Shown: positions 16,876 through 24,639, counted from the stretch's first letter. The stretch: DNA of 64,000 nt from Solibacillus ferritrahens (GCF_037027585.1 NZ_JAXCLE010000004.1:1-64000); one strand, 5' to 3'. Translations and numbers: made by a program. The notes: a model not told the origin generated them from the letters alone.

Positions 16876-17739
16876 TCATTTGTTACTTGATTGATACTTA
16901 TTAATTTCCTTTTGCATGTGGCTATATAAATCATGTTCTTCGATTGTTTCCAAAATCAATAACCCCCGCTGGATATAATCAGCACCTTCTTCTTTTTGAT
17001 TTAAATTATGTAGGCAAATTCCTTTGCGTATATAGACAATAGCCATTTGATAGTGCATCTTAAAATTTTTCACTTTCGGTATAAGCAGATCAAGTTGCTG
17101 CAAAGCTTTATCTTCTAATTTATCCTTTATTAACATTAAGCTATAATTCAGTCTGAAATTAACTTCTATACGGTTAATTGATTGGAAATCCTTATACTTT
17201 TTAAGGGATTTCTCGACATATTCAATCGTTAAATGGGCGACTTCTACCGGGAATAGAAAGAAAATAGCGTTTATTATATATAAGTCCTTTATAAATAGTT
17301 GTTCTTTGTTAGAAAAGAAATCTAAAAAATGAAGCGCTTGAGATTTGTTGAAATATATATCCTCATTTCGAAAAGCTTCTAATAAAAATTCCGAAATTTG
17401 GTGAAGGAAAGCAATTGTGGATTCGTTCCTTACTTCCAAATATTTTTCACACTTATAAATGAATTCTTCCAATGAATTAGTATTTGTAACAGAAAATCTA
17501 AAAAACTCACGGTACAGTTTTTCTTCTTCTGTATAGCTATAGCCGTTTGCGATAAAGAGTATTTCCTCCAAATCAATATTAAGATTATTCAAGATACCAA
17601 TTAACGCTTGGGTAGGGATATCTGCAGTTCCTTTTTCAAACTTTGAATATGTACCTTGAGAAATATTTCCCTCGCTAACGTCCCGTTGAGTCATTCCTTT
17701 TAATAAACGTACATCACGGACTGCATTTGATAAAAACAT
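16876..17739 (-). CDS. Rgg-type (RRNPP) peptide-responsive transcriptional regulator
   Basis: 287 residues, the usual Rgg length. An N-terminal XRE helix-turn-helix (about 5-60, with LKGMTQRDVSEGNISQGTYSKFEKG) is followed by an all-helical TPR-like C-terminal domain (about 75-287) of the Rgg/GadR/MutR type. Such proteins bind short hydrophobic peptides re-imported by the Opp permease and control a divergent promoter. RBS AGGAGGT is 6 nt before ATG. A 21-codon open reading frame with a strong RBS starts 84 bp away on the opposite strand, the arrangement of Rgg-SHP pairs. Family is confident; the ligand is inference. Confidence 0.88.
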   Translation of the reverse strand: MFLSNAVRDVRLLKGMTQRDVSEGNISQGTYSKFEKGTADIPTQALIGILNNLNIDLEEILFIANGYSYTEEEKLYREFFRFSVTNTNSLEEFIYKCEKYLEVRNESTIAFLHQISEFLLEAFRNEDIYFNKSQALHFLDFFSNKEQLFIKDLYIINAIFFLFPVEVAHLTIEYVEKSLKKYKDFQSINRIEVNFRLNYSLMLIKDKLEDKALQQLDLLIPKVKNFKMHYQMAIVYIRKGICLHNLNQKEEGADYIQRGLLILETIEEHDLYSHMQKEINKYQSSNK

Positions 17740-17751
17740 AAACTACCTCCT

Positions 17752-17800
17752 ATTCGTATACGAATAATATTACTACTTTTTTTCAAAATATAGTAATATT
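17752..17800. promoter_or_regulatory. Nested palindromes in the divergent Rgg/peptide promoter
   Basis: ATTCGTATACGAAT (17752-17765) is a perfect 14-bp palindrome immediately upstream of the Rgg RBS. Directly adjoining it, AATATTACTA (17766-17775) and TAGTAATATT (17791-17800) form a perfect 10-bp inverted repeat with a 15-bp spacer. The right arm overlaps a TAATAT -10-like box (17794-17799) for the peptide gene that has no good -35, as expected of an activator-dependent promoter. Candidate Rgg operators. Confidence 0.5.
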
Positions 17801-17823
17801 TTTAAGTGAAAGGGGGGATTGAG

Positions 17824-17889
17824 ATGGAAATTTTAATGTCATTAGTTGAAGCATTAGATGTATGGTTAATAGGAATCGATGTATTCTAA
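17824..17889 (+). CDS. Candidate short hydrophobic signalling peptide (SHP-like), 21 codons
   Basis: A 21-codon frame from ATG 17824 to TAA. Its RBS, AAAGGGGGG, ends 6 nt before the ATG. The peptide is strongly hydrophobic, begins MEILMSLVEAL and ends DVWLIGIDVF, an acidic residue followed by aliphatic and aromatic residues, resembling the C-termini of streptococcal SHP pheromones (acidic residue then hydrophobic stretch). It is divergent from the Rgg gene and followed by its own terminator. An internal ATG at 17836 is an alternative start. That it is translated is well supported by the RBS; that it is a pheromone is inference. Confidence 0.6.
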   Translation: MEILMSLVEALDVWLIGIDVF

Positions 17890-17978
17890 GATTTCTACAG
17901 CAAATATCGATTTGCCAAAGATTTACTCAATACTTAGAAAAAAGTAAAGAATATTACTTAGAATTTTTAATATTTGAA

Positions 17979-18024
17979 GCACTGATTTTACGTCTTATTA
18001 GATGTAAAAATTGGTGTTTTTTTA
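17979..18024 (+). terminator. Terminator after the SHP-like gene
   Basis: CACTGATTTTACGTCT / AGATGTAAAAATTGGTG (with G-U pairs and one bulge) followed by T7, about 90 nt after the peptide stop codon. Confidence 0.75.
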
Positions 18025-18084
18025 TGTAAAGTAATCATATACGTACAATTGCCATGTTATATCAATCATTTTTATTTAAAACGA

Positions 18085-18131
18085 TAAAAAAGAGTAGCCA
18101 AACCAAAACTATGGCCTCGGTTTGGCTACTA
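18085..18131 (-). terminator. Terminator of the subtilisin gene
   Basis: On the minus strand AGTAGCCAAACC / GGTTTGGCTACT is followed by CTTTTTT. It begins 33 nt after the protease stop codon. Confidence 0.85.
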
Positions 18132-18163
18132 TTGTTAATATACCTAACTTATATTTCTATTAA

Positions 18164-19459
18164 TTACTGAACGCGGGCAAAACCGAATCCTGAAGCGTAG
18201 TCATCGCCTGTCGAGGCACCGTGACCACCTTTAATGTCTACAGCCTTTGCTCTTGTTTGTAAGTTAGAGCGCAGTTGCGTGTGAGACCATGACGGGTTTT
18301 GAGCCCAAATCTTTGCTGCTAAACCTGATACATGAGGAGTAGCCATTGATGTGCCGCTAATTGTATTGTATCCGCCATTATGCCATGTAGAATAAATTGA
18401 CGAACCTGGAGCTGAAATTTCAATATCTCCCTGCTGGATTACATAATCACCTGCTGTTGAGGCATATCCGCGAGATGAGTAGTCAGCTACACGGTACGTC
18501 CCGTTTTGCTGTACATTTTCCAGAGCAGCAACTGCAACTGCATTCGGTAATGCTCCCGGATAACCGATTGATCCTTGTGCATAGCCAGAATTACCGGCTG
18601 CAGTAATAACTAGAACACCTTTACTGTATGCATAGTTGACAGCACTTGAGATGAGGCTGTTATTGGCTGAAGAACCTAGTGACATATTAATGATTGTTTT
18701 AGTACGAGTAGAAGTTGCTTGATCTGCTGCGTGTCGGATCGCTGCAGCAATATCATCTGAATATCCTGAACCGCTGTCTGTTAATACTTTGTAAGCCCAA
18801 AGATCAGCATCTGGTGCAACGCCGTAAACACCACCTCTATCGCTTCCACCATCAGCTAATGCTGAACCGGCAACGTGTGTGCCATGACCGTTTCTGTCTG
18901 TGCAACTATTGTTCACAAGTGGTGTTGCAGTCGTAAAGTCTTTACACTGTTCCACATTATTAGCAAGGTCACTGTGAGAAGTATTGACACCCGTATCCAG
19001 TACGGCGATATTAATACCACTACCACCAGACGTTGATGTTAACGAGTTGTTGTTGTAAATGGCTTTAATGCCCCACGGTACTTGCTGTGAAGCTCTAGCA
19101 TAAATCGACGCATCGGGTTCTCGATTTTCTACTGAATAATCCTCCTCCAGATTGAGTGTGTCTAATTTAACGACAGGAACTTTTGTAACTGTGATATTTT
19201 TGTTATTCTGCAACGCTTGGAACTGTTTTTCATTCATTTCAGTAGAAAAGCCGTTTTCTGTTAACTCCCAGCGAGCAGAATACTGTGTTTTTACTGATGC
19301 CTTTGCCGATTGGTTATTTGCTTCAACATACACTCGGAACTTTTCCTGACCGACGTTATTAGCCGAGCTGTCTTCAGTATTCAATGTTGTCGCCTGCACA
19401 GGACTTACTAATGCTCCCGCCATCAAAAGACCTAATAATGTACTTTTTACTTTTTTCAT
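18164..19459 (-). CDS. Secreted subtilisin-family serine protease (S8)
   Basis: 431 residues: signal peptide (about 1-23, ending VQA), an inhibitor-I9-type propeptide (about 40-105) and a mature subtilisin domain (about 125-431). The catalytic triad is visible as Asp in AVLDTGVNTSHSDL, His in NGHGTHVAGS and Ser in SGTSMATPHVSGLAA; AAGNSG gives the oxyanion-hole Asn. Two cysteines (EQCKDF and NSCTDRN) flank a loop before the catalytic His and probably form a disulfide, as in some cold-adapted Bacillus subtilisins. RBS CAGGAAA. It lies between two peptide-pheromone loci, so density-controlled expression is plausible. Confidence 0.95.
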   Translation of the reverse strand: MKKVKSTLLGLLMAGALVSPVQATTLNTEDSSANNVGQEKFRVYVEANNQSAKASVKTQYSARWELTENGFSTEMNEKQFQALQNNKNITVTKVPVVKLDTLNLEEDYSVENREPDASIYARASQQVPWGIKAIYNNNSLTSTSGGSGINIAVLDTGVNTSHSDLANNVEQCKDFTTATPLVNNSCTDRNGHGTHVAGSALADGGSDRGGVYGVAPDADLWAYKVLTDSGSGYSDDIAAAIRHAADQATSTRTKTIINMSLGSSANNSLISSAVNYAYSKGVLVITAAGNSGYAQGSIGYPGALPNAVAVAALENVQQNGTYRVADYSSRGYASTAGDYVIQQGDIEISAPGSSIYSTWHNGGYNTISGTSMATPHVSGLAAKIWAQNPSWSHTQLRSNLQTRAKAVDIKGGHGASTGDDYASGFGFARVQ

Positions 19460-19526
19460 TTTTTCCTGACCCCTTTTCTAAATAGATGATAAGATTACTA
19501 TTTGAATCTAACATATTTTCATTTTT

Positions 19527-19555
19527 TTGATTATTGGGAAAAATTTAAGTATACT
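19527..19555 (+). promoter_or_regulatory. Sigma-A-like promoter of the TPR regulator
   Basis: TTGATT (19527-19532), a 17-bp spacer and TATACT (19550-19555), about 40 bp before the ATG of the PlcR/NprR-type regulator. Confidence 0.6.
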
Positions 19556-19595
19556 GGATAAAATACCTAGCCATTCGAAAGGGGCGTTTATTTGA

Positions 19596-20810
19596 ATGAA
19601 AATAGGTTCATTAATTAAGTACTACCGTACAAAATTGGGAATGACTCAAAATGCGGTAGCAGCGGGGATTTGTTCAATACCCCATTTAAGCAAAATCGAG
19701 AATAACAATAAAGAAGCTAACAGTGAGACAATTCGCCTGTTGCTGGAACGGTTGAATATTAACATACATGATGTAGAAAACAGCGAGCAGAATATTATTA
19801 TATTACTGAATAATTTACAAAAACATATAAACTATTTAGAGAATGAAAAAGCGAAAGAAATAATGGAAAGATTGAAAGAATACGAAGAAATTATCGGCTT
19901 TACGGAATGCATTTATTTATACGAGCTTTATAAATTACGTTATTATGTGTTTTTCAATGAATATAAACTAGCAGAAGGCCAGTTAAGGTGGCTAAATGCC
20001 CACCGTAAGAATTTTTCCCAACATGAGAAATATTTACATTCCTACTATTATGCATTAGTTTTAATAACAAGAGGGAAATATGCTGAAGCAGCTGTTGAAC
20101 TTACTCAGATTCTTAATCTACATCCGGATCTAGGTTCACTGGAAGGGGAGTTTTATTACCACTTCTCTTTAATAAAAGGGCGGTTGGAAGAGACAAGCCA
20201 GGCGATTATTTACGGTAGAAAAGCCCTTCAATTTTATAAGGACCAGTTTAATTTTAAAAGAATTATTTATACATCAATGTCGTTGGCGCTTTATTATTCT
20301 CAAGGGAAAGTATTTAATGAAGCAATCGAAATCTATGAACATCTATTGAGAAATGTGGAACTTTTGCAGCAACAGCAGCTACTGCCTGCTATCTATCATA
20401 ATTTGGGGGATTTGTACCAAATAAGAGGAGAGTATGAAAGTGCATTAGTCTACTTTGAAAAAAGTGCTTCTTTAATGGGGAAAAATAGTGATAACTATTT
20501 ATTTTGTTTATACAATCTAGGCATTACACAATATCGCCTCAACCAAGGGGAAGAGAGTATAAAAACCTTTACTGTTTTAAAGGAAGAAGCAAAAAAAATG
20601 AAAAAAATAAGTTTTAATTTATTTGCTTCTTTTTATTTATATTTGCTAACAGGAGAAGAAAAGAAAGCAATGGTTTTTTTAGAAGGGAGGTTAATTCCGT
20701 TTACAGCAAATAATGAAGAATTTAAAGTAATCCACCAGCAATTTTCTTATTTATTAGGTGAGTACTACCGACAGGAAAAAAAGTTTGAAAAAGCAATCCA
20801 ATTTATTTAA
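19596..20810 (+). CDS. PlcR/NprR-type (RRNPP) TPR transcriptional regulator
   Basis: 404 residues. An N-terminal XRE helix-turn-helix (about 1-60, with KLGMTQNAVAAGICSIPHLSKIENN) is followed by a long tetratricopeptide region (about 100-404); clear TPR units include YHNLGDLYQIRGEYESALVYFEKS near residue 265. Length and architecture match NprR and PlcR, which bind Opp-imported peptides. A 29-codon secretory-looking gene starts 19 nt downstream on the same strand, as with nprX and papR. An AAAGGGG SD lies about 12 nt before the ATG. Function as a peptide receptor is inferred from family and neighbour. Confidence 0.88.
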   Translation: MKIGSLIKYYRTKLGMTQNAVAAGICSIPHLSKIENNNKEANSETIRLLLERLNINIHDVENSEQNIIILLNNLQKHINYLENEKAKEIMERLKEYEEIIGFTECIYLYELYKLRYYVFFNEYKLAEGQLRWLNAHRKNFSQHEKYLHSYYYALVLITRGKYAEAAVELTQILNLHPDLGSLEGEFYYHFSLIKGRLEETSQAIIYGRKALQFYKDQFNFKRIIYTSMSLALYYSQGKVFNEAIEIYEHLLRNVELLQQQQLLPAIYHNLGDLYQIRGEYESALVYFEKSASLMGKNSDNYLFCLYNLGITQYRLNQGEESIKTFTVLKEEAKKMKKISFNLFASFYLYLLTGEEKKAMVFLEGRLIPFTANNEEFKVIHQQFSYLLGEYYRQEKKFEKAIQFI

Positions 20811-20829
20811 CTATAAAGGAGACGAAAAT

Positions 20830-20919
20830 ATGAAGAAAAATGTGAAATTATCAATTTTATTACTAAGTGTTGCATTCGTTACGTTGTCTATTCCTATTTA
20901 TCCACCGGTATTATTATAA
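20830..20919 (+). CDS. Candidate pheromone precursor of the TPR regulator, 29 codons
   Basis: 29 residues from ATG 20830 to TAA, with an excellent RBS (AAAGGAG, 8-nt spacer). It begins MKKNVK, continues with a hydrophobic core LSILLLSVAFVTLS as in a Sec signal peptide, and ends IPIYPPVLL. A basic N-terminus, hydrophobic core and short extracellular tail is the plan of NprX, PapR and Phr precursors. The regulator stop is only 19 nt upstream, so the two are co-transcribed. The likely signal is a C-terminal fragment of IPIYPPVLL; processing sites are unknown. Coding is likely, the pheromone role is inference. Confidence 0.65.
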   Translation: MKKNVKLSILLLSVAFVTLSIPIYPPVLL

Positions 20920-20925
20920 AATAAA

Positions 20926-21198
20926 GAGGCTGGGACAGAATTAGTTCCAGTTCACGCAAAAAGAGAAATTGCACAATGCAATTTCTCTTTTTGCGCTTTA
21001 TAAAGAAAATATTCGGAGAGGTGTTATCCTCTTACGTGGGAGAGACTACTGGCTCGAGCCGTGCCCCCACCCCAGGAAAGCGTCCGCCGTAACGGAGAAC
21101 TACGGCTACGAAGTAGGCACAATAAACAGCCGTTCAAATTTTACTAATCGTAAAATTTGAACGGCTGTTTATTGTGAGGCGGGTTTTGTCCCAGCCCC
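20926..21198. repeat. Nested-hairpin intergenic repeat (GGCTGGGACA element)
   Basis: An element bounded by GGCTGGGACA (20928-20937) and TGTCCCAGCC (21187-21196). Inside are a perfect 18-bp hairpin (20956-20973 with 20977-20994, 3-nt loop) and a perfect 27-bp hairpin (21118-21144 with 21150-21176, 5-nt loop). The middle contains AGGAAAGCGTCCGCC, close to GGAAAGCGTCCGCC in the repeat at 34323. No protein is encoded. Elements with GAGGCTGGGACA ends are known as dispersed repeats in Bacillota. Placed between convergent genes, it probably also terminates transcription. Confidence 0.75.
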
Positions 21199-21207
21199 GT
21201 TTTATAT

Positions 21208-21534
21208 TTATTCCATTACACTAGACTTCATCAAAAAAGCAAAGCCTTCCGCGCTCTCCAATGAAAATGAAGCACCGCGTCCTTCCATCACATCAACAAG
21301 TAGTTGCATATGTTTTAAATACTCCGCTTGATGCTTATCAATGTAATACGGAACACCTGCAATTTCTCCGATTAGTACAAGCTGACTGCTAATATAATGA
21401 CCATCTGCTTGGAAACACATCGGCACCGTGCCATCACAGCATCCAGAAGACTGCTCAAATACTAAGTTGCCGTGCTTCGCCTTCAACAGCTCGATTACTT
21501 CAACAGCTTTTTCGGTTACGATAAGCTTATCCAT
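21208..21534 (-). CDS. DUF779 protein, aldehyde dehydrogenase partner
   Basis: 108 residues, filling a DUF779 domain with a conserved cysteine motif SSGCCDGTVPMC near residue 30. DUF779 genes are regularly found next to ExaC/AcoD-type aldehyde dehydrogenases, as here, but the biochemical role is unknown. Start: an upstream in-frame ATG at 21540 directly abuts the SD GGGAGG, so ATG 21534 (6-nt spacer) is chosen. It follows the dehydrogenase on the same strand after a hairpin that may attenuate its transcription. Confidence 0.85.
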   Translation of the reverse strand: MDKLIVTEKAVEVIELLKAKHGNLVFEQSSGCCDGTVPMCFQADGHYISSQLVLIGEIAGVPYYIDKHQAEYLKHMQLLVDVMEGRGASFSLESAEGFAFLMKSSVME

Positions 21535-21551
21535 AAACATCCTCCCTATAA

Positions 21552-21584
21552 AAAAGAGGATGCACTATAAAAGTACATCCTCTA
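21552..21584 (-). terminator. Terminator/attenuator between aldehyde dehydrogenase and DUF779
   Basis: On the minus strand AGAGGATGTACT / AGTGCATCCTCT with a 5-nt loop is followed by T6. It lies between the dehydrogenase stop codon and the DUF779 RBS, so it should reduce rather than abolish DUF779 expression. Confidence 0.75.
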
Positions 21585-21599
21585 ATAAGTCGCTTCGGT

Positions 21600-23120
21600 T
21601 TAGAAGAACCCTTGAGCGTTTTTGTTGTAGCTTACTAACATACATTTTGTTTGTTGGTAGTGATCTAACATCATTAAGTGGTTTTCGCGACCAATACCTG
21701 ATTTTTTATATCCACCGAATGCTGCGTGAGCAGGATATTGGTGGTAAGTGTTTGTCCAAACACGACCAGCTTGGATACCACGAACAGCACGGTAAGCTGT
21801 ATCCATGTTACGAGACCATACACCAGCGCCTAAACCGAATTCAGTATCATTAGCGATTTCCATAGCTTCTTCGAAAGTAGAGAATGTTGTTACAGAAAGA
21901 ACTGGACCAAAGATCTCTTCTTGGAAGATACGCATTTTGTTGTGACCTTTGAATACTGTTGGTGCCACATAGTAGCCGCCTTCTTGGTCAGCATCTAATT
22001 GGTTTTGGTAGCCGCCGATTAATAATTCAGCGCCTTCTTCTTTACCGATTTCGATGTAAGATAAGATTTTTTGTAATTGCTCGTTTGAAGCTTGAGCACC
22101 CATCATTACTTCTGTATCTAACGGGTTACCAATTTTGATTGCTTTAACTCGTTCTAATACACGCTCCATGAATTTGTCATAGATTGATTCATGAACTAAT
22201 GCACGTGAAGGACAAGTACAAATTTCGCCTGAGTTTAATGCGAACATTACTAAACCTTCAATAGCTTTATCTAAATACTCATCGTCATGATCCATTACGT
22301 CTGGGAAGAAGACGTTAGGTGATTTACCGCCAAGCTCTAATGTTACAGGAATAATATTCTCTGTAGCGTATTGCATAATTAGACGACCTACACCAGTAGA
22401 ACCAGTGAACGCCACTTTGTTAATACGTGGGTTCGTAGCAAGTGGTTTACCAACTTCAATCCCTAAACCATTAACAATGTTGAATACGCCTTTTGGTAAT
22501 AAGTCTTGAATTAACTCGATTAATACCATAATTGAAGCTGGTGTTTGTTCAGCAGGCTTCATTACGATTACGTTACCAGCCGCTAATGCCGGAGCAATTT
22601 TCCAAGAAGCCATTAATAATGGGAAGTTCCAAGGGATAATTTGACCGACAACCCCGATTGGCTCGTGGAAGTGGTATGCTACTGTATCGTTGTCGATTTC
22701 AGAAATTCCGCCTTGTTGTGCACGAATCGCACCAGCAAAGTAACGGAAGTGATCAACTACTAAAGGAATATCAGCGTTTAATGTTTCGCGTACTGCTTTA
22801 CCATTGTCCCAAGTTTCAGCAACAGCGATCTTTTCTAGATTTTCTTCAATGCGGTCTGCAATTTTATTTAAAATATTCGCGCGGTATGCAACAGAAGTTT
22901 GTGCCCAGGCACCTTTAGCTGCATGTGCTGCGTCTAATGCTAATTCAATATCTTCTTCAGTTGAACGTGCAACTGTTGTAAATACTTTACCAGTTACAGG
23001 TGATTTTACATCTAGGTATTGCCCTTTAACAGGAGCTACCCATTCGCCACCGATAAAGTTATCGTATTTTTCTTTAAAGTTAACTACTGCACCAGCAGTA
23101 TTAGGATTTGCATAGATCAT
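21600..23120 (-). CDS. NAD-dependent aldehyde dehydrogenase (ExaC/AldB/AcoD type)
   Basis: 506 residues, full-length ALDH. IIPWNFPLLM and KPAEQTP are in the NAD domain, FTGSTGVGR binds NAD, LELGGKSP carries the catalytic glutamate and SGEICTCPSR the catalytic cysteine. The C-terminus AFGGYKKSGIGRE is typical of the ExaC/AldB group, which oxidises acetaldehyde and other small aldehydes. With DUF779 behind it, acetaldehyde is the likely substrate. It could mop up acetaldehyde leaking from the aldolase pathway, but the two loci are not linked transcriptionally. Confidence 0.93.
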   Translation of the reverse strand: MIYANPNTAGAVVNFKEKYDNFIGGEWVAPVKGQYLDVKSPVTGKVFTTVARSTEEDIELALDAAHAAKGAWAQTSVAYRANILNKIADRIEENLEKIAVAETWDNGKAVRETLNADIPLVVDHFRYFAGAIRAQQGGISEIDNDTVAYHFHEPIGVVGQIIPWNFPLLMASWKIAPALAAGNVIVMKPAEQTPASIMVLIELIQDLLPKGVFNIVNGLGIEVGKPLATNPRINKVAFTGSTGVGRLIMQYATENIIPVTLELGGKSPNVFFPDVMDHDDEYLDKAIEGLVMFALNSGEICTCPSRALVHESIYDKFMERVLERVKAIKIGNPLDTEVMMGAQASNEQLQKILSYIEIGKEEGAELLIGGYQNQLDADQEGGYYVAPTVFKGHNKMRIFQEEIFGPVLSVTTFSTFEEAMEIANDTEFGLGAGVWSRNMDTAYRAVRGIQAGRVWTNTYHQYPAHAAFGGYKKSGIGRENHLMMLDHYQQTKCMLVSYNKNAQGFF

Positions 23121-23170
23121 TTAACTACACCTCTATCACTCAATTTAAAGTTTATTAACTTTATAATTTG

Positions 23171-23199
23171 ATTATGCACCTACAAAAGGGAAGTTACAA
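23171..23199 (-). promoter_or_regulatory. Sigma-A-like promoter of the aldehyde dehydrogenase
   Basis: On the minus strand TTGTAA (23199-23194), 17-bp spacer, CATAAT (23176-23171), about 50 bp before the ATG. No sigma-54 type -24/-12 element was seen. Confidence 0.5.
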
Positions 23200-23619
23200 A
23201 TGAAAAGGCTTACAAAAATAACTACATAACTATATTTGTAAAGTGAAAGTGTATATTTTCTTAACTAGGATACATAGCTTCATGTACTGATACAGAAGGG
23301 ATTTTAGCATCAGTTAATTGAGTAGAATATTGATTTAACTCTATAGTATTATAATTTATATTTATTATATAACAAGATTTAACAATGAAAAATAATGTAT
23401 AAATATAAATCTATCCTGATAAAAATTCTTTTTAAAATATTTATAAATGATACTATTAAAATACTGATTTTTTGTTTTTTTTAGCATAAAAGGTGGGTAG
23501 AACACCTAATTATTGTAAAAAAAGAATTTTACATTTTCTGTTTATACGCGCTACTTGTTCGCTTTACGAAATAGTTTCAGCTAAAATATAACTAACTACT
23601 ATTAAAGAGGAGGGGCGTT
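23200..23619. other. Long AT-rich divergent intergenic region
   Basis: About 420 bases with no supportable gene between divergent promoters. Very AT-rich. It ends with the RBS GAGGAGGGG of the AbrB-type gene. I see no strong hairpin or repeat. Confidence 0.5.
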
Positions 23620-24639
23620 ATGTTTCTTGCATTTATCATTGCACTAATCGGTGCACTTTTATTTTCAGCCCTCTCTTTACCGATTCCGTGGCTGATCGGT
23701 CCTATTTTTTCTGTACTGATTGCACAGTTTTTTATAAAAGACCGTCTGCGCTGGCCGGCCACTTTACGAAATACGGGGCTCATTATCGTTGGAGTCGCGA
23801 TTGGTCAGCAGTTTGATTTCGCTTTGTTTTCCGATTTTCAGTCGTTAATGTTATTCATGGTTATTGTGAATATTTTGCTGTTTTTATTTTGTTTAGGAAT
23901 TGCATGGGGTATTTCTCGTACGACGGGACTTACTTTTAAGACAGCAGTTGCTGCAAATGTACCTGGAGGATTGTCGCAGCTTGTATTGTTTGCGGAAGAA
24001 GAAGGGGATGTTAATTTAACAGCGGTTACTTATTTCCATATAGTGCGTGTATTAGGTGTTGTGTTGCTTATCCCGTTTTTAGTATCTGGCAATGTCGCCG
24101 GTGGAGCTTCAATTCCGCTTACTATGGATGTTTGGCAAGCAGTCCTGCTCATTATTTTGTCTGCCGCACTTGTACCTATTGGTCAAAAGCTAAAGTTGCC
24201 TGTCGCCCATTTTTTGACGCCGATTATCGTTGTTATTGCTTTGAAGTTATTTAGTATTGATACACCGACAATGCCGAGTGATGTTCTTCATATAGCACAG
24301 CTATTGATTGGTACATATATCGGCTTATTGTTAAAACCAGCAACTTTGCGTTTACCTGCAAAAGTTCTGGTCGGGGGAGTATTGAGTACTATTGCAATGA
24401 TTGTACTTACCTATGGCACTAGCCTGCTGATTGCTGAATTTTTAAACTTAAGCTTTGCAACAAGCTTTTTAAGTACAGCACCGGGTGGACTTGACCAAAT
24501 GGGCTTGCTCGCAGCAGCTGTAAAAGCGGATATTTCAGTCGTAACAGTATTCCAACTTTTTCGTTTACTTTTTATTTTCCTCTGTATATTGCCACTGATT
24601 AAATGGATTTATCGCGAGAGGGAAAAGGAATTGAGTTAA
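23620..24639 (+). CDS. AbrB-family integral membrane protein (ammonia monooxygenase-like annotation)
   Basis: 339 residues with about 9-10 membrane helices arranged as an internal duplication. Each half contains the family signature: TAVAANVPGGLSQLVLFAEE near residue 108 and TSFLSTAPGGLDQMGLLAAA near 286. The family (Pfam AbrB, unrelated to the Bacillus regulator AbrB) is often mislabelled ammonia monooxygenase; its transport or regulatory role is unresolved. RBS GAGGAGGGG. Monocistronic by orientation. Confidence 0.85.
   Translation: MFLAFIIALIGALLFSALSLPIPWLIGPIFSVLIAQFFIKDRLRWPATLRNTGLIIVGVAIGQQFDFALFSDFQSLMLFMVIVNILLFLFCLGIAWGISRTTGLTFKTAVAANVPGGLSQLVLFAEEEGDVNLTAVTYFHIVRVLGVVLLIPFLVSGNVAGGASIPLTMDVWQAVLLIILSAALVPIGQKLKLPVAHFLTPIIVVIALKLFSIDTPTMPSDVLHIAQLLIGTYIGLLLKPATLRLPAKVLVGGVLSTIAMIVLTYGTSLLIAEFLNLSFATSFLSTAPGGLDQMGLLAAAVKADISVVTVFQLFRLLFIFLCILPLIKWIYREREKELS

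Noticed and set aside
19480..19530. A PlcR box in the subtilisin promoter
   Set aside because: TATGTTAGATTCAAATA on the minus strand begins like the PlcR consensus but misses conserved positions in the second half, so it was not called.
20926..21198. Insertion sequence or MITE with transposase
   Set aside because: No transposase-like frame and no visible target-site duplication; it was kept as an intergenic repeat only.
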